A stretch of 64,000 nt of DNA from Pseudomonas typographi (GTDB taxonomy: Bacteria; Pseudomonadota; Gammaproteobacteria; Pseudomonadales; Pseudomonadaceae). Shown here piece after piece: positions 44,453-52,676 of the stretch. The translations under genes and the position numbers were made by a program. Where the stretch lies: positions 98,948 through 162,947 of the forward strand of contig NZ_JAAOCA010000011.1 in assembly GCF_014694385.1 (NCBI RefSeq), given 5' to 3'. The notes under the pieces are model-generated. The model had not been told where the DNA came from. It was given only the letters and a program-made list of their open reading frames with translations, and made no database searches. The number at the start of each line of letters is the position of its first letter. The first letter of the stretch is position 1.

Positions 44453-44884
44453 TTAAAGCCTCATCCCCACCGCCAACCGATTAAAGGCATTCATCAGGGC
44501 CACCGCCAAAGTCAAGTCGGACACCTCGGCATCTGTGAAATGGGCCTTCAGGGGCTCGAACAGCTCGTCGGGCGCGCCCTGTTCGCTGACATCGGTAAGC
44601 GCTTCGGCCCAACTGAGGGCCGCGCGTTCGCGGTCGTCGAACCGTTCACTGGCGCGCCAACCCGCCAGGCAATCCAGCTTGGCTTGCGGCACTCCACATT
44701 CGCGCAAGGTCTGTGAGTGTTTGCCCAGGCAGAAGGCACAGCCATTGATCTGCGATATCCGCAGGTACACCAGCTCGAGCAGTGGCAGGCCCAACGGCCC
44801 ATCGGCCAACGCCTGGTTAGTGGCCAGCAGGCCCTGGTAAGCTGCCGGCGACAGCGACTGAAACGCCAGCCTTAATCGGTTCAT
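44453..44884 (-). CDS. AhpD-like carboxymuconolactone decarboxylase-family protein
   Basis: A 143-residue alkylhydroperoxidase D-like protein. The redox motif C-A-F-C (Cys49, Cys52) with following His56 in G-C-A-F-C-L-G-K-H-S is the AhpD core, preceded by E-L-V-Y-L-R-I-S-Q-I-N. The C-terminal region L-A-V-A-L-M-N-A-F-N-R-L-A-V is typical. It probably detoxifies peroxides or works as a thiol oxidoreductase. It is divergent from a MocR-type regulator with a 126-base spacer, a common pairing in which the regulator controls the small enzyme. Confidence 0.88.
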   Translation of the reverse strand: MNRLRLAFQSLSPAAYQGLLATNQALADGPLGLPLLELVYLRISQINGCAFCLGKHSQTLRECGVPQAKLDCLAGWRASERFDDRERAALSWAEALTDVSEQGAPDELFEPLKAHFTDAEVSDLTLAVALMNAFNRLAVGMRL

Positions 44885-45010
44885 GGTGAAACCTCGGTGT
44901 GGTGAAAAGGCCAGGTGCCATGGTGGACACCGATTGCGTTGAGACAGCACGCACTTTAGGGGCGCGACGGCATAAGCTATAGAGCCAAAAAATGAATGAA
45001 CGACTAGGCC

Positions 45011-46435
45011 ATGGCCCTGACCTTCGCACTGGACCGCCGCCATACGGCGCCGATCTATCGCCAGTTGTATCAACGTTTTCGTGAAGCCATTGGCGACGGC
45101 CGCCTGCGCCCAGGTGATCGGGTGCCGGCCGTTCGCGCGCTGGCGGCGGAGCTGAACCTAGCACGCGGCACTGTCGAGGCGGCGTACCAGTTACTGATGG
45201 GCGAAGGCTACCTGACCGCCCACGGGCCAGCGGGCACGCTGGTTTCACCGCACTTGGCGCTCGCATCGCTGCCCCCCGCCCGGCTGCGGGCCAGCACCAC
45301 GGCGTACCCAGCGATACATCGGGGTGCCAAGCCCCTCGCGCTGCAGATGGGCTTGCCCGCGCTGGACGCGTTTCCGCGCAAGCTATGGGCACAGTTAGCC
45401 GGCCGCCAACTGCGCCAAGCCGGGGTGGAGGGGCTGGTGTATCCCGATGCACGTGGCCATGCCGGGTTACGCGCGGCCATCGCCGCCTATCTGGGGATTT
45501 CGCGGGGTATCGCCTGCCACGCCGAGCAGGTTTTCGTGTGCGCCGGCTATCGCGCCTGCCTCGACTTGATCGGCCATACGCTCATGCGCCCAGGCGATGC
45601 GTGTTGGTTGGAAGAGCCCGGCTATTTCATGGCCAGGGATACCCTGCTCGAGGCCGGCGCCACGCTGGTGCCCGTACCGGTAGACGAACATGGGCTGAAC
45701 GTAGCGGAAGGCATCGCCCGTTCGGAGCAGGCTCGCTTCGCGGTGGTCACGCCCAGCCACCAGAGCCCGTTAGGCGTGCCGTTGTCGCTCGCACGCCGGC
45801 TCGCGCTGCTGAGCTGGGCCAACCGCCAGGGCAGCTGGATCATCGAAGACGACTACGACAGCGAATACCACTACCAAGGCAGGCCCTTGCCGGCCCTCAA
45901 GAGCCTCGACGAACAGGGTCGCGTGCTCTATACCGGGACTTTCAGTAAGGTGCTTTTCCCTGGGCTACGCCTGGCTTATCTGGTGGTTGCGCCGGAACAG
46001 GTCGGCGCTTTCGCCCACCAAGCGGACCGCTTGCACAACCACTGCCCATACGTGCTGCAGGCAACCGTGGCCGCCTTCCTGAGTGAAGGCCATTTCGCGC
46101 GGCACCTGAATAAAATGCGCACCCTGTACGCGCGCCGCCGCCAATGGCTGGTCGATGCGCTGCGCCAGCAGCTTGGCGCCCGCCTGTGGGCCGACCCTCA
46201 AGCGGGCGGCATGCATCTGCTCGCTGGCCTGAACGACGGGGGCGACATCGACCTTGCGCAGCGCGCCGCAGCGGCCGGGCTAGCGGTCGGGTCACTGTCG
46301 CGTTGGTACCTACAAGCCCCGGCCCGACAAGGCCTGCTCCTGGGTTTCACGAACATTGCCAGTGCCGACCAAGCCTCAGCGCAGGTGCTTCGCTTGGCCA
46401 AGGCGATAGAGGCCGGCAGGTGCCCGGTTCAGTAG
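45011..46435 (+). CDS. MocR/PdxR-type regulator (GntR helix-turn-helix plus aminotransferase domain)
   Basis: A 474-residue chimeric regulator. The winged helix-turn-helix (about 10-78) has I-Y-R-Q-L-Y-Q-R-F, G-D-R-V-P-A-V-R-A-L-A and L-A-R-G-T-V-E-A-A-Y. The aminotransferase-like domain (about 108-465) has Y-P-D-A-R-G, I-I-E-D-D-Y-D-S-E-Y and PLP lysine 313 in T-F-S-K-V-L-F-P-G. Such proteins use PLP or an amino-acid adduct as effector. It is divergent from the AhpD-like gene, its likely target. Not adjacent to pyridoxine genes, so PdxR function is not implied. Confidence 0.88.
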   Translation: MALTFALDRRHTAPIYRQLYQRFREAIGDGRLRPGDRVPAVRALAAELNLARGTVEAAYQLLMGEGYLTAHGPAGTLVSPHLALASLPPARLRASTTAYPAIHRGAKPLALQMGLPALDAFPRKLWAQLAGRQLRQAGVEGLVYPDARGHAGLRAAIAAYLGISRGIACHAEQVFVCAGYRACLDLIGHTLMRPGDACWLEEPGYFMARDTLLEAGATLVPVPVDEHGLNVAEGIARSEQARFAVVTPSHQSPLGVPLSLARRLALLSWANRQGSWIIEDDYDSEYHYQGRPLPALKSLDEQGRVLYTGTFSKVLFPGLRLAYLVVAPEQVGAFAHQADRLHNHCPYVLQATVAAFLSEGHFARHLNKMRTLYARRRQWLVDALRQQLGARLWADPQAGGMHLLAGLNDGGDIDLAQRAAAAGLAVGSLSRWYLQAPARQGLLLGFTNIASADQASAQVLRLAKAIEAGRCPVQ

Positions 46436-46465
46436 GCTAACCGCCACAGGTTAAGCGGCCGCTGG

Positions 46466-46853
46466 CTATGGGAACACCTTCGCCAGGCTGTTTTTGCCCT
46501 TCGATGTCACACTGAGCGCTCTGGAATCGAGATGGCGGACCACCCAGCCGCGCTTGAACATCAACGCCAACAGCGCTCCACCGAGCGCCCCCCGATATGC
46601 GGCGACCGCTCGCTCCAGTCCATGCAAGGGTAGGCCAGGCGCCTTCGCTGCCGCGAAATGGCATCTACATCCACACCTAACTGAAGCAAGCGATCTGTAC
46701 CTTTCTCGGTGAGGCCGTCATTCGCGCCGTTTTCATAAACCCAATTTGCCTGGACCCACGCATCATGCAGCGTGGCCGCCAGTTCGCCGGCGCAGCATCC
46801 GCAATAGCGCCGGCGACCGCGGCCAAAGAAAGATCAGCAGCGTCTACATCCAT
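46466..46853 (-). pseudogene. Decayed ArsR-family regulator
   Basis: On the minus strand an ATG at 46853 opens M-D-V-D-A-A-D-L-S-L-A-A-V-A-G-A-I-A-D-A, the usual N-terminus of an ArsR-type regulator family found beside MFS genes. The sequence then jumps, in another frame, straight to the family's C-terminal part (E-L-A-A-T-L-H-D-A-W, then G-V-D-V-D-A-I-S-R-Q-R-R-R-L-A-Y, C-M-D-W-S-E-R-S-P-H-I-G-G). The helix-turn-helix and middle, roughly 90 residues, are deleted. A further one-base frameshift after H-I-G-G separates the last segment (A-L-L-A-L-M-F-K-R-G-W-V, ending at 46466). It is divergent from the MFS pseudogene at 46927, its usual partner. Confidence 0.75.
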
Positions 46854-46926
46854 TGTTCACCCGTCCCTGAAGTGTTGGTGTGCACAACCATCATACTGCG
46901 GCCAAACCACCTGAAGGGATTGGCGA

Positions 46927-48165
46927 ATGGCACCACCGGCTTTTTTTGGAAACAAGGTCGTTGCAGCGACATGTGTGATGGCCGTTCTCGGCTGGGGCAT
47001 CGGGTTCTATGGCCCACCGATCTTCTTGTACGCCGTGGTTCAACGCACCGGCTGGTCGCTGGCATGGTGCTTCGGCGCTGTCACCGTGCACTTTCTGGCG
47101 GGCACCCTGGTCGTGGTTAACCTCCCTAGGTTGTATAAGCGCTTCGGCCTGCCCCGCATCACCCTAGCGGGGGCCGCGATGCTCGCCTGCGGGGTGTATG
47201 GGTGGGCCACTGCCGGCCAGCCTTACCAACTGTTTATGGCCGCGACCCTCAGCGGCTTGGGGTGGGTGACGATGGGCGCCGCAGCCGTCAACGCCATCAT
47301 TGCCCCCATGGTTCGTAGCCCGGCGGCCTGCAGCCTTGGCCATGGCCTATAACGGCGCCAGCATCGGCGGGGTGGTGTTTTCATCGGCGGGGGTGTACTT
47401 AATCGAGCGTATCGGGTTCAGCCACGCGGCTCTGTTGGTCGGCATCACTTCGATCGGCATTATTACCGCCCTTTCGATGAAGGTCTTCAATGTTCGGCCT
47501 GAGCATCTCGGCCAGCACCCCGACGGCGCAGCGACAATAGTTGTTGGCCCGGGAAGCCCGGCAGGCAGCCCAGCGGTGTCCCTGCGGGCCAACCGCCGGT
47601 TCATCACCGTAGCGGCGGCCATGGCTCTCGGGCTGTTTGCCCAGATTGGCCTGATCAGCCAGTTATTTGTGTTGCTGGCCGGCCATATGCCTGAAAAAAC
47701 GGCAGCTGTGGCGATGGGCATGGCCACGCTGAGTGCCATCGCCGGTCGATCCCTCATGGGCTGGCTCATGTCAGCAAAGGCGGATAGGCGTACCGTCGCT
47801 TGCATCAGCTATGGCTGCCAGTTACTCGGCTGCTTGGCCCTGGCCGCGGCTAGCCTCTCACCCGCGCTGCTGTGGGCGGGGGTTGTCCTTTTCGGCCTAG
47901 GAATCGGCAACGCGACCTCGCTCCCACCGCTGATTGCTCAATCAGAGTTTCCGGCGCAACACGTACAGCGCGTGGTTACGCTGATTGTGGCGACGTCACA
48001 AGGGTGCTACGCCTTCGCCCCGGCGATGTTCGGAGGGTTGAAAACATTGGCCAACGGCGCGACTGGTGAAGTATTGATACTCAGCCTGGCCGTCGGAATC
48101 GAGGCGCTGGCAATACTGGCGTTGGCGGCCGGAACCGGCGCTTGGAAGCAACGCGAGGGTGGCCT
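46927..48165 (+). pseudogene. Frameshifted MFS transporter
   Basis: A 12-span MFS carrier broken by a single-base shift. The first part (46927 to about 47315) reads G-W-G-I-G-F-Y-G-P-P-I-F-L and runs into N-A-I-I-A-P. The family would continue W-F-V-A-R-R-P-A-A-L-A-M-A-Y-N-G-A-S-I-G-G, which is found in the next frame, consistent with one extra base near 47309-47312. The second part runs on in frame to 48550, about 130 codons past the natural C-terminus near 48165, antisense to the next gene, so the native stop also seems lost. A sequencing error cannot be excluded, but the partner regulator is also ruined. Confidence 0.72.
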
Positions 48166-48202
48166 TACGCGTCCACTTGAGTGGTGGGCCGAGGGGCACC
48201 CT

Positions 48203-49360
48203 TCAATCCAACACCACATGCGGCAAAAACCGGCTGCTGTCCTTGGTAATCAAGCTGTCGTCTTCCCGAATGCCAATCCCGGCCGGCGTGTCCCCCACCA
48301 CCCAGGACCCGACCACCGTATAGCTGTCGCCAAACCGCGGCAGCGGCGCGCACTGCTGCAGGATATATGGGGCATCGGTGTAGGGGCCGCCTTCGCTGAG
48401 CCGCTGATGGTCGTGGGTGTGAATCTCGATGTTCGCACCCTCGCGGGAAAAGAACGGTTTGCGCACCCAGCCCGGCGACACCGGGCGGCCCGGCTGGGGG
48501 TCTACCCGGGCCGGCAGCAGATTGGGGTGGCCTTCATGAAGCTGCCATAGCAAGGCCAGGATGCCCTTGTTGCTGATGATGGCCTTCCAGGCAGGTTCCA
48601 CGAATTGGGTACCGGAGGTGGCCACCGCCTGGCCGAACGGTTCGAGGAAGATGTGTTCCCAGGCATGCAATTTGAACAGCCGCTCGATGGGCCGGGCCTG
48701 CAGGTCGACGAAGCGGCCATCAGCGGCCAGGCCAATGGCCTCCAGGTCGATATGGCGAGCGTCAATGCCGGCGTGGCGGGCCATGCGTCGCAAAAAATCG
48801 GTGGTGCCACGGTCTTCGACTGAACCGGCGATAGCGGAGAAATAGAACGGCGCGCCGCTAGGGAAGGTCGCGAACGCTCGCACCAGGTCTTCGGCCAGGG
48901 TATTGAACTGGTTGGCCCTTGCGGGCAGGTTACCCAGCGCAATCTGGTCCTCCAGCCAAAGCAGCTGCACCGCCGCGGCCTCGAGCAACGAGGTGGGTGT
49001 GTCGTAGTTGGCTTCCAGCAGCTTGGCCGGCCCGTGGCCGTCATAGGAAAAATCGAAGCGCCCGTACAGGTGTGGCTGGCCCTCTTTCCAAGAGCGGCGC
49101 ACCAGGTCGAAGAACGCCGGTGGGATGGCCAGCGACGCCAGCAAGGCTTCGCTGTCCACCACTCGAGCGACCACATCCAGGCACATCTCGTGAAGTTCCT
49201 TGGTGGGCGCCTCCAGGTCGCGGCTTACCTGTGCTTCGCTGAATTGGTAATACCCGCGCTCGTCCCAATAGCGCTCGCCGTCGAGGGTATGGAACACGAA
49301 GCCCTCACGCTCGACCCGCGCCTGCCAGCCGGGGCGCTCGGCAATTGGGATTTTCTTCAT
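48203..49360 (-). CDS. yjfC: Glutathionylspermidine synthase-like ATP-grasp protein (YjfC/YgiC)
   Basis: A 385-residue ATP-grasp ligase of the glutathionylspermidine synthase C-terminal family. It has R-F-D-F-S-Y-D-G-H-G-P-A-K-L-L-E-A-N-Y-D-T-P-T-S-L-L (about 101-126), I-I-S-N-K-G-I-L-A-L-L-W (about 262-273), R-K-P-F-F-S-R-E-G-A-N-I (about 301-312) and the final D-S-L-I-T-K-D-S-S-R-F-L-P-H. The amidase domain of true Gsp synthase is absent. It is the last gene of a yjfIJKLMC-type operon and starts two bases after the lipoprotein gene. The substrate is unknown in this family. Confidence 0.9.
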   Translation of the reverse strand: MKKIPIAERPGWQARVEREGFVFHTLDGERYWDERGYYQFSEAQVSRDLEAPTKELHEMCLDVVARVVDSEALLASLAIPPAFFDLVRRSWKEGQPHLYGRFDFSYDGHGPAKLLEANYDTPTSLLEAAAVQLLWLEDQIALGNLPARANQFNTLAEDLVRAFATFPSGAPFYFSAIAGSVEDRGTTDFLRRMARHAGIDARHIDLEAIGLAADGRFVDLQARPIERLFKLHAWEHIFLEPFGQAVATSGTQFVEPAWKAIISNKGILALLWQLHEGHPNLLPARVDPQPGRPVSPGWVRKPFFSREGANIEIHTHDHQRLSEGGPYTDAPYILQQCAPLPRFGDSYTVVGSWVVGDTPAGIGIREDDSLITKDSSRFLPHVVLD

Positions 49361-49362
49361 GG

Positions 49363-50058
49363 TCAGCCGCCGGCGCTGAAGCCGCCGCTCTTGCTGCTCC
49401 AGCCACTGCGCGCGGTAGCTTGGCTACCAAAGCCGCCACGGGAAATGGTCGAGCCCACGGTGGCGCCACTGCCCAGGCTTTTGGCCAGCGTCGACGGGGT
49501 ATAGCTACCGCCGCCGCTGCGCGCCTGGCTGGAGCGGCCGAAGGTTTTGCCGTCGTCCATCTGCTGGGGCAAGGTAGTGCTGGCATAGCCGCCCTGGCGC
49601 GTGCGGGTGTCGTAGATAGGCTGGGCAAAGTAGCTGGGGCGGCTGCCGCTGAGCAGGTTGCCGATCAATAACCCCGTCAGGAAACCATTGCCACCATCGC
49701 TTTGGCTGCGGGCCTGCTCAGCCTGTTCACGCGGCACCTCGCCGGCCATGGCCAACTCGAAGCCGCCCAGGCGCGGCGCGAAATGCCCATCGGGCGTGGC
49801 CTGGCAGTAGCCCTCGACGAAATCGGCATCGCACGACGCCTGGTCGTCGTAGGTGGGCGCAATGCGCTTGTGATCGGCCAAGGCCGTCATGTAGGCATCG
49901 GAACAGACGTCTACCGGGAACTTGGCTTCCACGCATTCCTGCACGGTTTTGAAATTTTTCCGCGCCGTCACGTTCACCGTGTCTGAGTGGTTACACGCGG
50001 CCAGCGCCAGTGGCAAGGTACCAGCCAGTACCAGTGTTACCGAACTGCGGGTTCTCAT
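49363..50058 (-). CDS. yjfM: DUF1190 lipoprotein-like protein (YjfM/YgiB)
   Basis: A 231-residue DUF1190 protein. The signal peptide ends L-A-L-A-A-C-N-H, a lipobox with Cys22, so it is probably lipidated. The central part has the family cysteines (V-Q-E-C-V, V-D-V-C-S-D-A-Y, A-S-C-D-A-D-F, G-Y-C) and Y-M-T-A-L-A-D-H-K-R-I-A-P-T-Y. The C-terminal third is Gly/Ser-rich and low in complexity. E. coli YjfM and YgiB have the same layout next to YjfC/YgiC. Function unknown; envelope location is likely. Confidence 0.88.
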   Translation of the reverse strand: MRTRSSVTLVLAGTLPLALAACNHSDTVNVTARKNFKTVQECVEAKFPVDVCSDAYMTALADHKRIAPTYDDQASCDADFVEGYCQATPDGHFAPRLGGFELAMAGEVPREQAEQARSQSDGGNGFLTGLLIGNLLSGSRPSYFAQPIYDTRTRQGGYASTTLPQQMDDGKTFGRSSQARSGGGSYTPSTLAKSLGSGATVGSTISRGGFGSQATARSGWSSKSGGFSAGG

Positions 50059-50080
50059 CGAAATCTCCTTGCCCGGCGGC

Positions 50081-50512
50081 TCAGGCCGACGGCGTCATGC
50101 ACGCCGAGTTGAGCAGGCCAACGCTGACCGCAACGGCCGCCGAATAAATGGCCGCGGCCATCTCGCCGCGTGCGATACGGGCCGAAAGCCCTTTGAGCAC
50201 CAGGCTGGTGCCGGCGAAGGCGAGCAATTGCACCACCGCGGCGATGACCACCCACACCACGAAATCGAGCACGCTGACGCTGTAGGCGATGATGTTGCTG
50301 GCCGGCAGGGCAAAACCCACCAGCGAGCCCGCCAAAGCCACCGCGGCGGCGCTGTTGTTCTCGCGGATCAAGTCGAATTCTTTGTGCGGCGTCAAGCGTG
50401 TGTAGGCGAACTGGAACAGCGCGAACAACAACACCGCCACCACGATATAGATAATGAAACCGAACACGGCCGTAGCGTTGAGCGATAGGGCGAGTGCAGC
50501 AAGCATGGGCAT
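50081..50512 (-). CDS. yjfL: DUF350 membrane protein (YjfL)
   Basis: A 143-residue inner-membrane protein with four hydrophobic segments. It has the DUF350 repeat organisation in two halves: F-A-Y-T-R-L-T-P-H-K-E-F-D-L-I-R-E-N-N-S-A-A-A after the first pair start, and a second R-I-A-R-G-E-M-A-A-A-I-Y later. The family frequently occurs beside PspA-like and ATP-grasp genes. The start may be six bases downstream at a second Met. It is the fourth gene of the operon. Confidence 0.9.
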   Translation of the reverse strand: MPMLAALALSLNATAVFGFIIYIVVAVLLFALFQFAYTRLTPHKEFDLIRENNSAAAVALAGSLVGFALPASNIIAYSVSVLDFVVWVVIAAVVQLLAFAGTSLVLKGLSARIARGEMAAAIYSAAVAVSVGLLNSACMTPSA

Positions 50513-50519
50513 ATCCTTG

Positions 50520-51182
50520 TCAGAGAACCTTGATATCGGTGGGTTGCAGGCTCACGCCCACGGCGGTGGTGAGGCTCACATTGCCGGCTTCGTCTTCCTC
50601 TACCGAGAACAACAAGAACTCACGCCGGTTGGCCAAACCCACCTCACGCGCATAAAGCATGGCTAGGTGCTCCACCCGGTAGCTGGCCTCGGGGCTGGTG
50701 ACGAATTCCTCCAGCGGCACGAACTCGGTCTGCCCCGCCTCGCTGCCCCATTGGCGCATGAACACTTCGCCGTCGTGTTCGTAGGTGGGCAGGCCAATGG
50801 GCGACTGTGGGCCGGTCAGGCGCAACAGCTCAGCCTGGCTGGCGACAGGCGTGGCCGCGAAGTAGCCGAACAAGATGATCTCTTCGATATCGTCAGCGCC
50901 CGGGCCGTTCATCACCACTTGAACGAAGTAGTCTTCGTCGTCCAGGTAATAACGGTTAATGCCCATGCCCTGGCCGAGGTCGATGTGCCCACGGGCCCAG
51001 ACCTTTTCATCGCCGGGCAGCACCACATGGGAATGGCCGGCGAGCAACAGCTTGAGCGAAGGGTCCAGGCACACCATGCGCCCCGGCCCCAGTTCCAGCG
51101 GCCCGGCTGCAGTGGCTGCGGGCGCGGGCCTGGTGCCCCGTACCGGCGCCTCCAGGCCCAACCAGCGTTTGATCACGCCCAT
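50520..51182 (-). CDS. yjfK: DUF2491 family protein (YjfK)
   Basis: A 220-residue cytoplasmic protein matching DUF2491. It contains L-G-Q-G-M-G-I-N-R-Y-Y-L-D-D-E-D-Y-F (about 68-85) and L-F-G-Y-F-A-A-T-P-V (about 104-113). No catalytic motif is evident and there is no signal peptide or membrane span. It lies between the PspA-like gene (28 bases upstream) and the DUF350 gene (7 bases downstream). The same neighbour order as E. coli yjfJ-yjfK-yjfL supports the name; its biochemical role is unknown. Confidence 0.88.
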   Translation of the reverse strand: MGVIKRWLGLEAPVRGTRPAPAATAAGPLELGPGRMVCLDPSLKLLLAGHSHVVLPGDEKVWARGHIDLGQGMGINRYYLDDEDYFVQVVMNGPGADDIEEIILFGYFAATPVASQAELLRLTGPQSPIGLPTYEHDGEVFMRQWGSEAGQTEFVPLEEFVTSPEASYRVEHLAMLYAREVGLANRREFLLFSVEEDEAGNVSLTTAVGVSLQPTDIKVL

Positions 51183-51210
51183 GTGCGCTCCTTGGGGTTC
51201 TGAACAGCGG

Positions 51211-51909
51211 TTATTGCGGTGTGTTTTGCCGCGCCTTCAAGCGGGCGAGCACGTCGGCACCGCCAGGCGACGAGGCGCCGATGCCCGCCTCGCGCAGGCG
51301 TTTGTCGAGGTCACCGCCATTGGCCGCGGCAGCCAGTTCTTCGGCGGCTTCGAGCTTGGCGTCACGCTCGTCCTGGCGTTGCTTGATGCGTGCCAGCGAG
51401 TCTACCGCGGTTTCCAACTTGCCGCTGGCACCGCCGGTGGCGGCGGCGGTGGCCACCCGCGCCTGCTGCACGGTTTCACGGGCCTTGGCCATTTCCACTT
51501 GCTGCTTCAGGCCCTTGATCTGCGCATCGGCGCGGCTCACCTGGGCGTGCAGGGCGTCTACCTGTTTGCCGAACTGTTCATTCAGCAGCCTTTCCTGTTC
51601 GCGCTGGCCTTCGATTTGCGCAATCTGGTTGGCGCATTCGCTGGCCAGGCTTTCTTCGCCCTTACCCAGCGCGGCGATGGCCTTGCCTTCCCAATTGGTG
51701 ATGTCGTTGTCGTAGGCCGCCAGGCGTTGCAACGACAGCTTGTGCTTGGCCTTGATCTCAACCAGGCCGTTGCGAGCCTTGAGCACGGCGGCTTCGGCAT
51801 CGCGCTGCTCTTGCTCGAGGATGCGAATGGCATTGGCATCGACGATCGCCTCGCCCGCTTCCGATGCGCCGCCACGAATGGCGGTAACTACTTTTTTCCA
51901 GATACTCAT
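51211..51909 (-). CDS. yjfJ: PspA/IM30-family protein (YjfJ)
   Basis: A 232-residue coiled-coil protein of the PspA/IM30 (ESCRT-III-like) family. It begins M-S-I-W-K-K-V-V-T-A-I-R-G with an amphipathic N-terminus and has a long heptad-rich helical hairpin over about 25-150 (N-A-I-R-I-L-E-Q-E-Q-R-D-A-E). It ends in a region with G-G-D-L-D-K-R-L-R-E-A-G-I. Such proteins stabilise or remodel stressed inner membranes. The start at 51909 is selected by family length; the frame is open 13 codons further. Second gene of the operon. Confidence 0.9.
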   Translation of the reverse strand: MSIWKKVVTAIRGGASEAGEAIVDANAIRILEQEQRDAEAAVLKARNGLVEIKAKHKLSLQRLAAYDNDITNWEGKAIAALGKGEESLASECANQIAQIEGQREQERLLNEQFGKQVDALHAQVSRADAQIKGLKQQVEMAKARETVQQARVATAAATGGASGKLETAVDSLARIKQRQDERDAKLEAAEELAAAANGGDLDKRLREAGIGASSPGGADVLARLKARQNTPQ

Positions 51910-51925
51910 CGTGCTCACTCCGATG

Positions 51926-52567
51926 TTATGCGGTGAAATGGTCGCCAAACGCTTCGACGGCCCGAACCATGTTCTCAGCCAGCGTGTGCACTTCCTGCAC
52001 GATCACGGTCAGGCTCGAAGCAGCGCTGAGGGCGCCGAACATGCAGTAGATTTCGGTGCCAGCCACCTGCTCGATGCCCACCGAGGACAACGGGAACAGG
52101 TCGCGATTGCGCAGCACCAGGTCGTTGAAGGCGGCGCGGTCCTTAACCTTGTGCGCCTCGATCAAGGTGGCATCGACCAGTACCTGATCACCGGCTACGG
52201 CGACGTACACCGGCATCCCGCCATATTCGCTGAGTTTGATTTCGATGCTGGGCTGCTCGCCAGCGAGCAACTGCATGGCAAACTCGCCGGTAGTGGCCAG
52301 TTCCAACTCGGCCAAGGCGTTGAACAGGCTGTTAACGGTCCAGTTGCTGTCTTGTGTCATGAAGCCCTCCAATTTGACCCTATCGCCCAAAAAGGGCTGG
52401 CGTAACGCCTTTTCGACGCCCCTGAGGGCGGCGACGTTTTCCGGAAGTACCCAGAACTCCCGCTTGACCAGCCCCGCTTCGCGCAAGCGCTCGCGCATTT
52501 GCCGCACGTAATCGGCCGAGGTTTTAGGTTTGCCCGTGGGCCTTGCGCCTAGGGTTTTACGTGGCAT
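51926..52567 (-). CDS. yjfI: DUF2170 family protein (YjfI)
   Basis: A 213-residue cytoplasmic protein. The first 60 residues form a basic region R-P-T-G-K-P-K-T-S-A-D-Y-V-R-Q-M-R-E-R-L-R-E-A-G-L-V followed by F-W-V-L-P-E-N, and the remaining part is the DUF2170 domain (about 75-210). It has the same order as E. coli yjfI at the head of its operon. The basic N-terminal segment looks ribbon-helix-helix-like and might bind DNA, which would make it a possible autoregulator. That is inference; the family function is unknown. Confidence 0.88.
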   Translation of the reverse strand: MPRKTLGARPTGKPKTSADYVRQMRERLREAGLVKREFWVLPENVAALRGVEKALRQPFLGDRVKLEGFMTQDSNWTVNSLFNALAELELATTGEFAMQLLAGEQPSIEIKLSEYGGMPVYVAVAGDQVLVDATLIEAHKVKDRAAFNDLVLRNRDLFPLSSVGIEQVAGTEIYCMFGALSAASSLTVIVQEVHTLAENMVRAVEAFGDHFTA

Positions 52568-52582
52568 GGGCCGCTCCGAACA

Positions 52583-52592
52583 TTACATGTAA
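52583..52592. promoter_or_regulatory. Palindromic operator candidate before yjfI, proximal
   Basis: TTACATGTAA, a perfect 10-bp palindrome, 15 bases upstream of the yjfI start on the minus strand. The same sequence extended to 12 bases occurs at 52627-52638. The pair with identical cores suggests one dimeric regulator binding twice. Confidence 0.5.
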
Positions 52593-52626
52593 GCAACCTA
52601 CACCTGCCCATGGGCAAGATGCAAAC

Positions 52627-52638
52627 CTTACATGTAAG
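52627..52638. promoter_or_regulatory. Palindromic operator candidate before yjfI, distal
   Basis: CTTACATGTAAG, a perfect 12-bp palindrome, 60 bases upstream of the yjfI start. Its centre is 45 bases from that of the proximal copy. Both lie in the 109-base gap between argR (its 3' end at 52677) and yjfI, so they belong to the yjf operon promoter. Confidence 0.55.
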
Positions 52639-52676
52639 AATATGCGACTACAGCGACCTACCATGCACCAACAGTG

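Noticed and set aside
47300..48550. A single 416-residue protein starting at 47300
   Set aside because: Its middle is the second half of an MFS carrier whose first half is in another frame, and its last 130 residues are antisense to yjfC; better explained as a frameshifted pseudogene.
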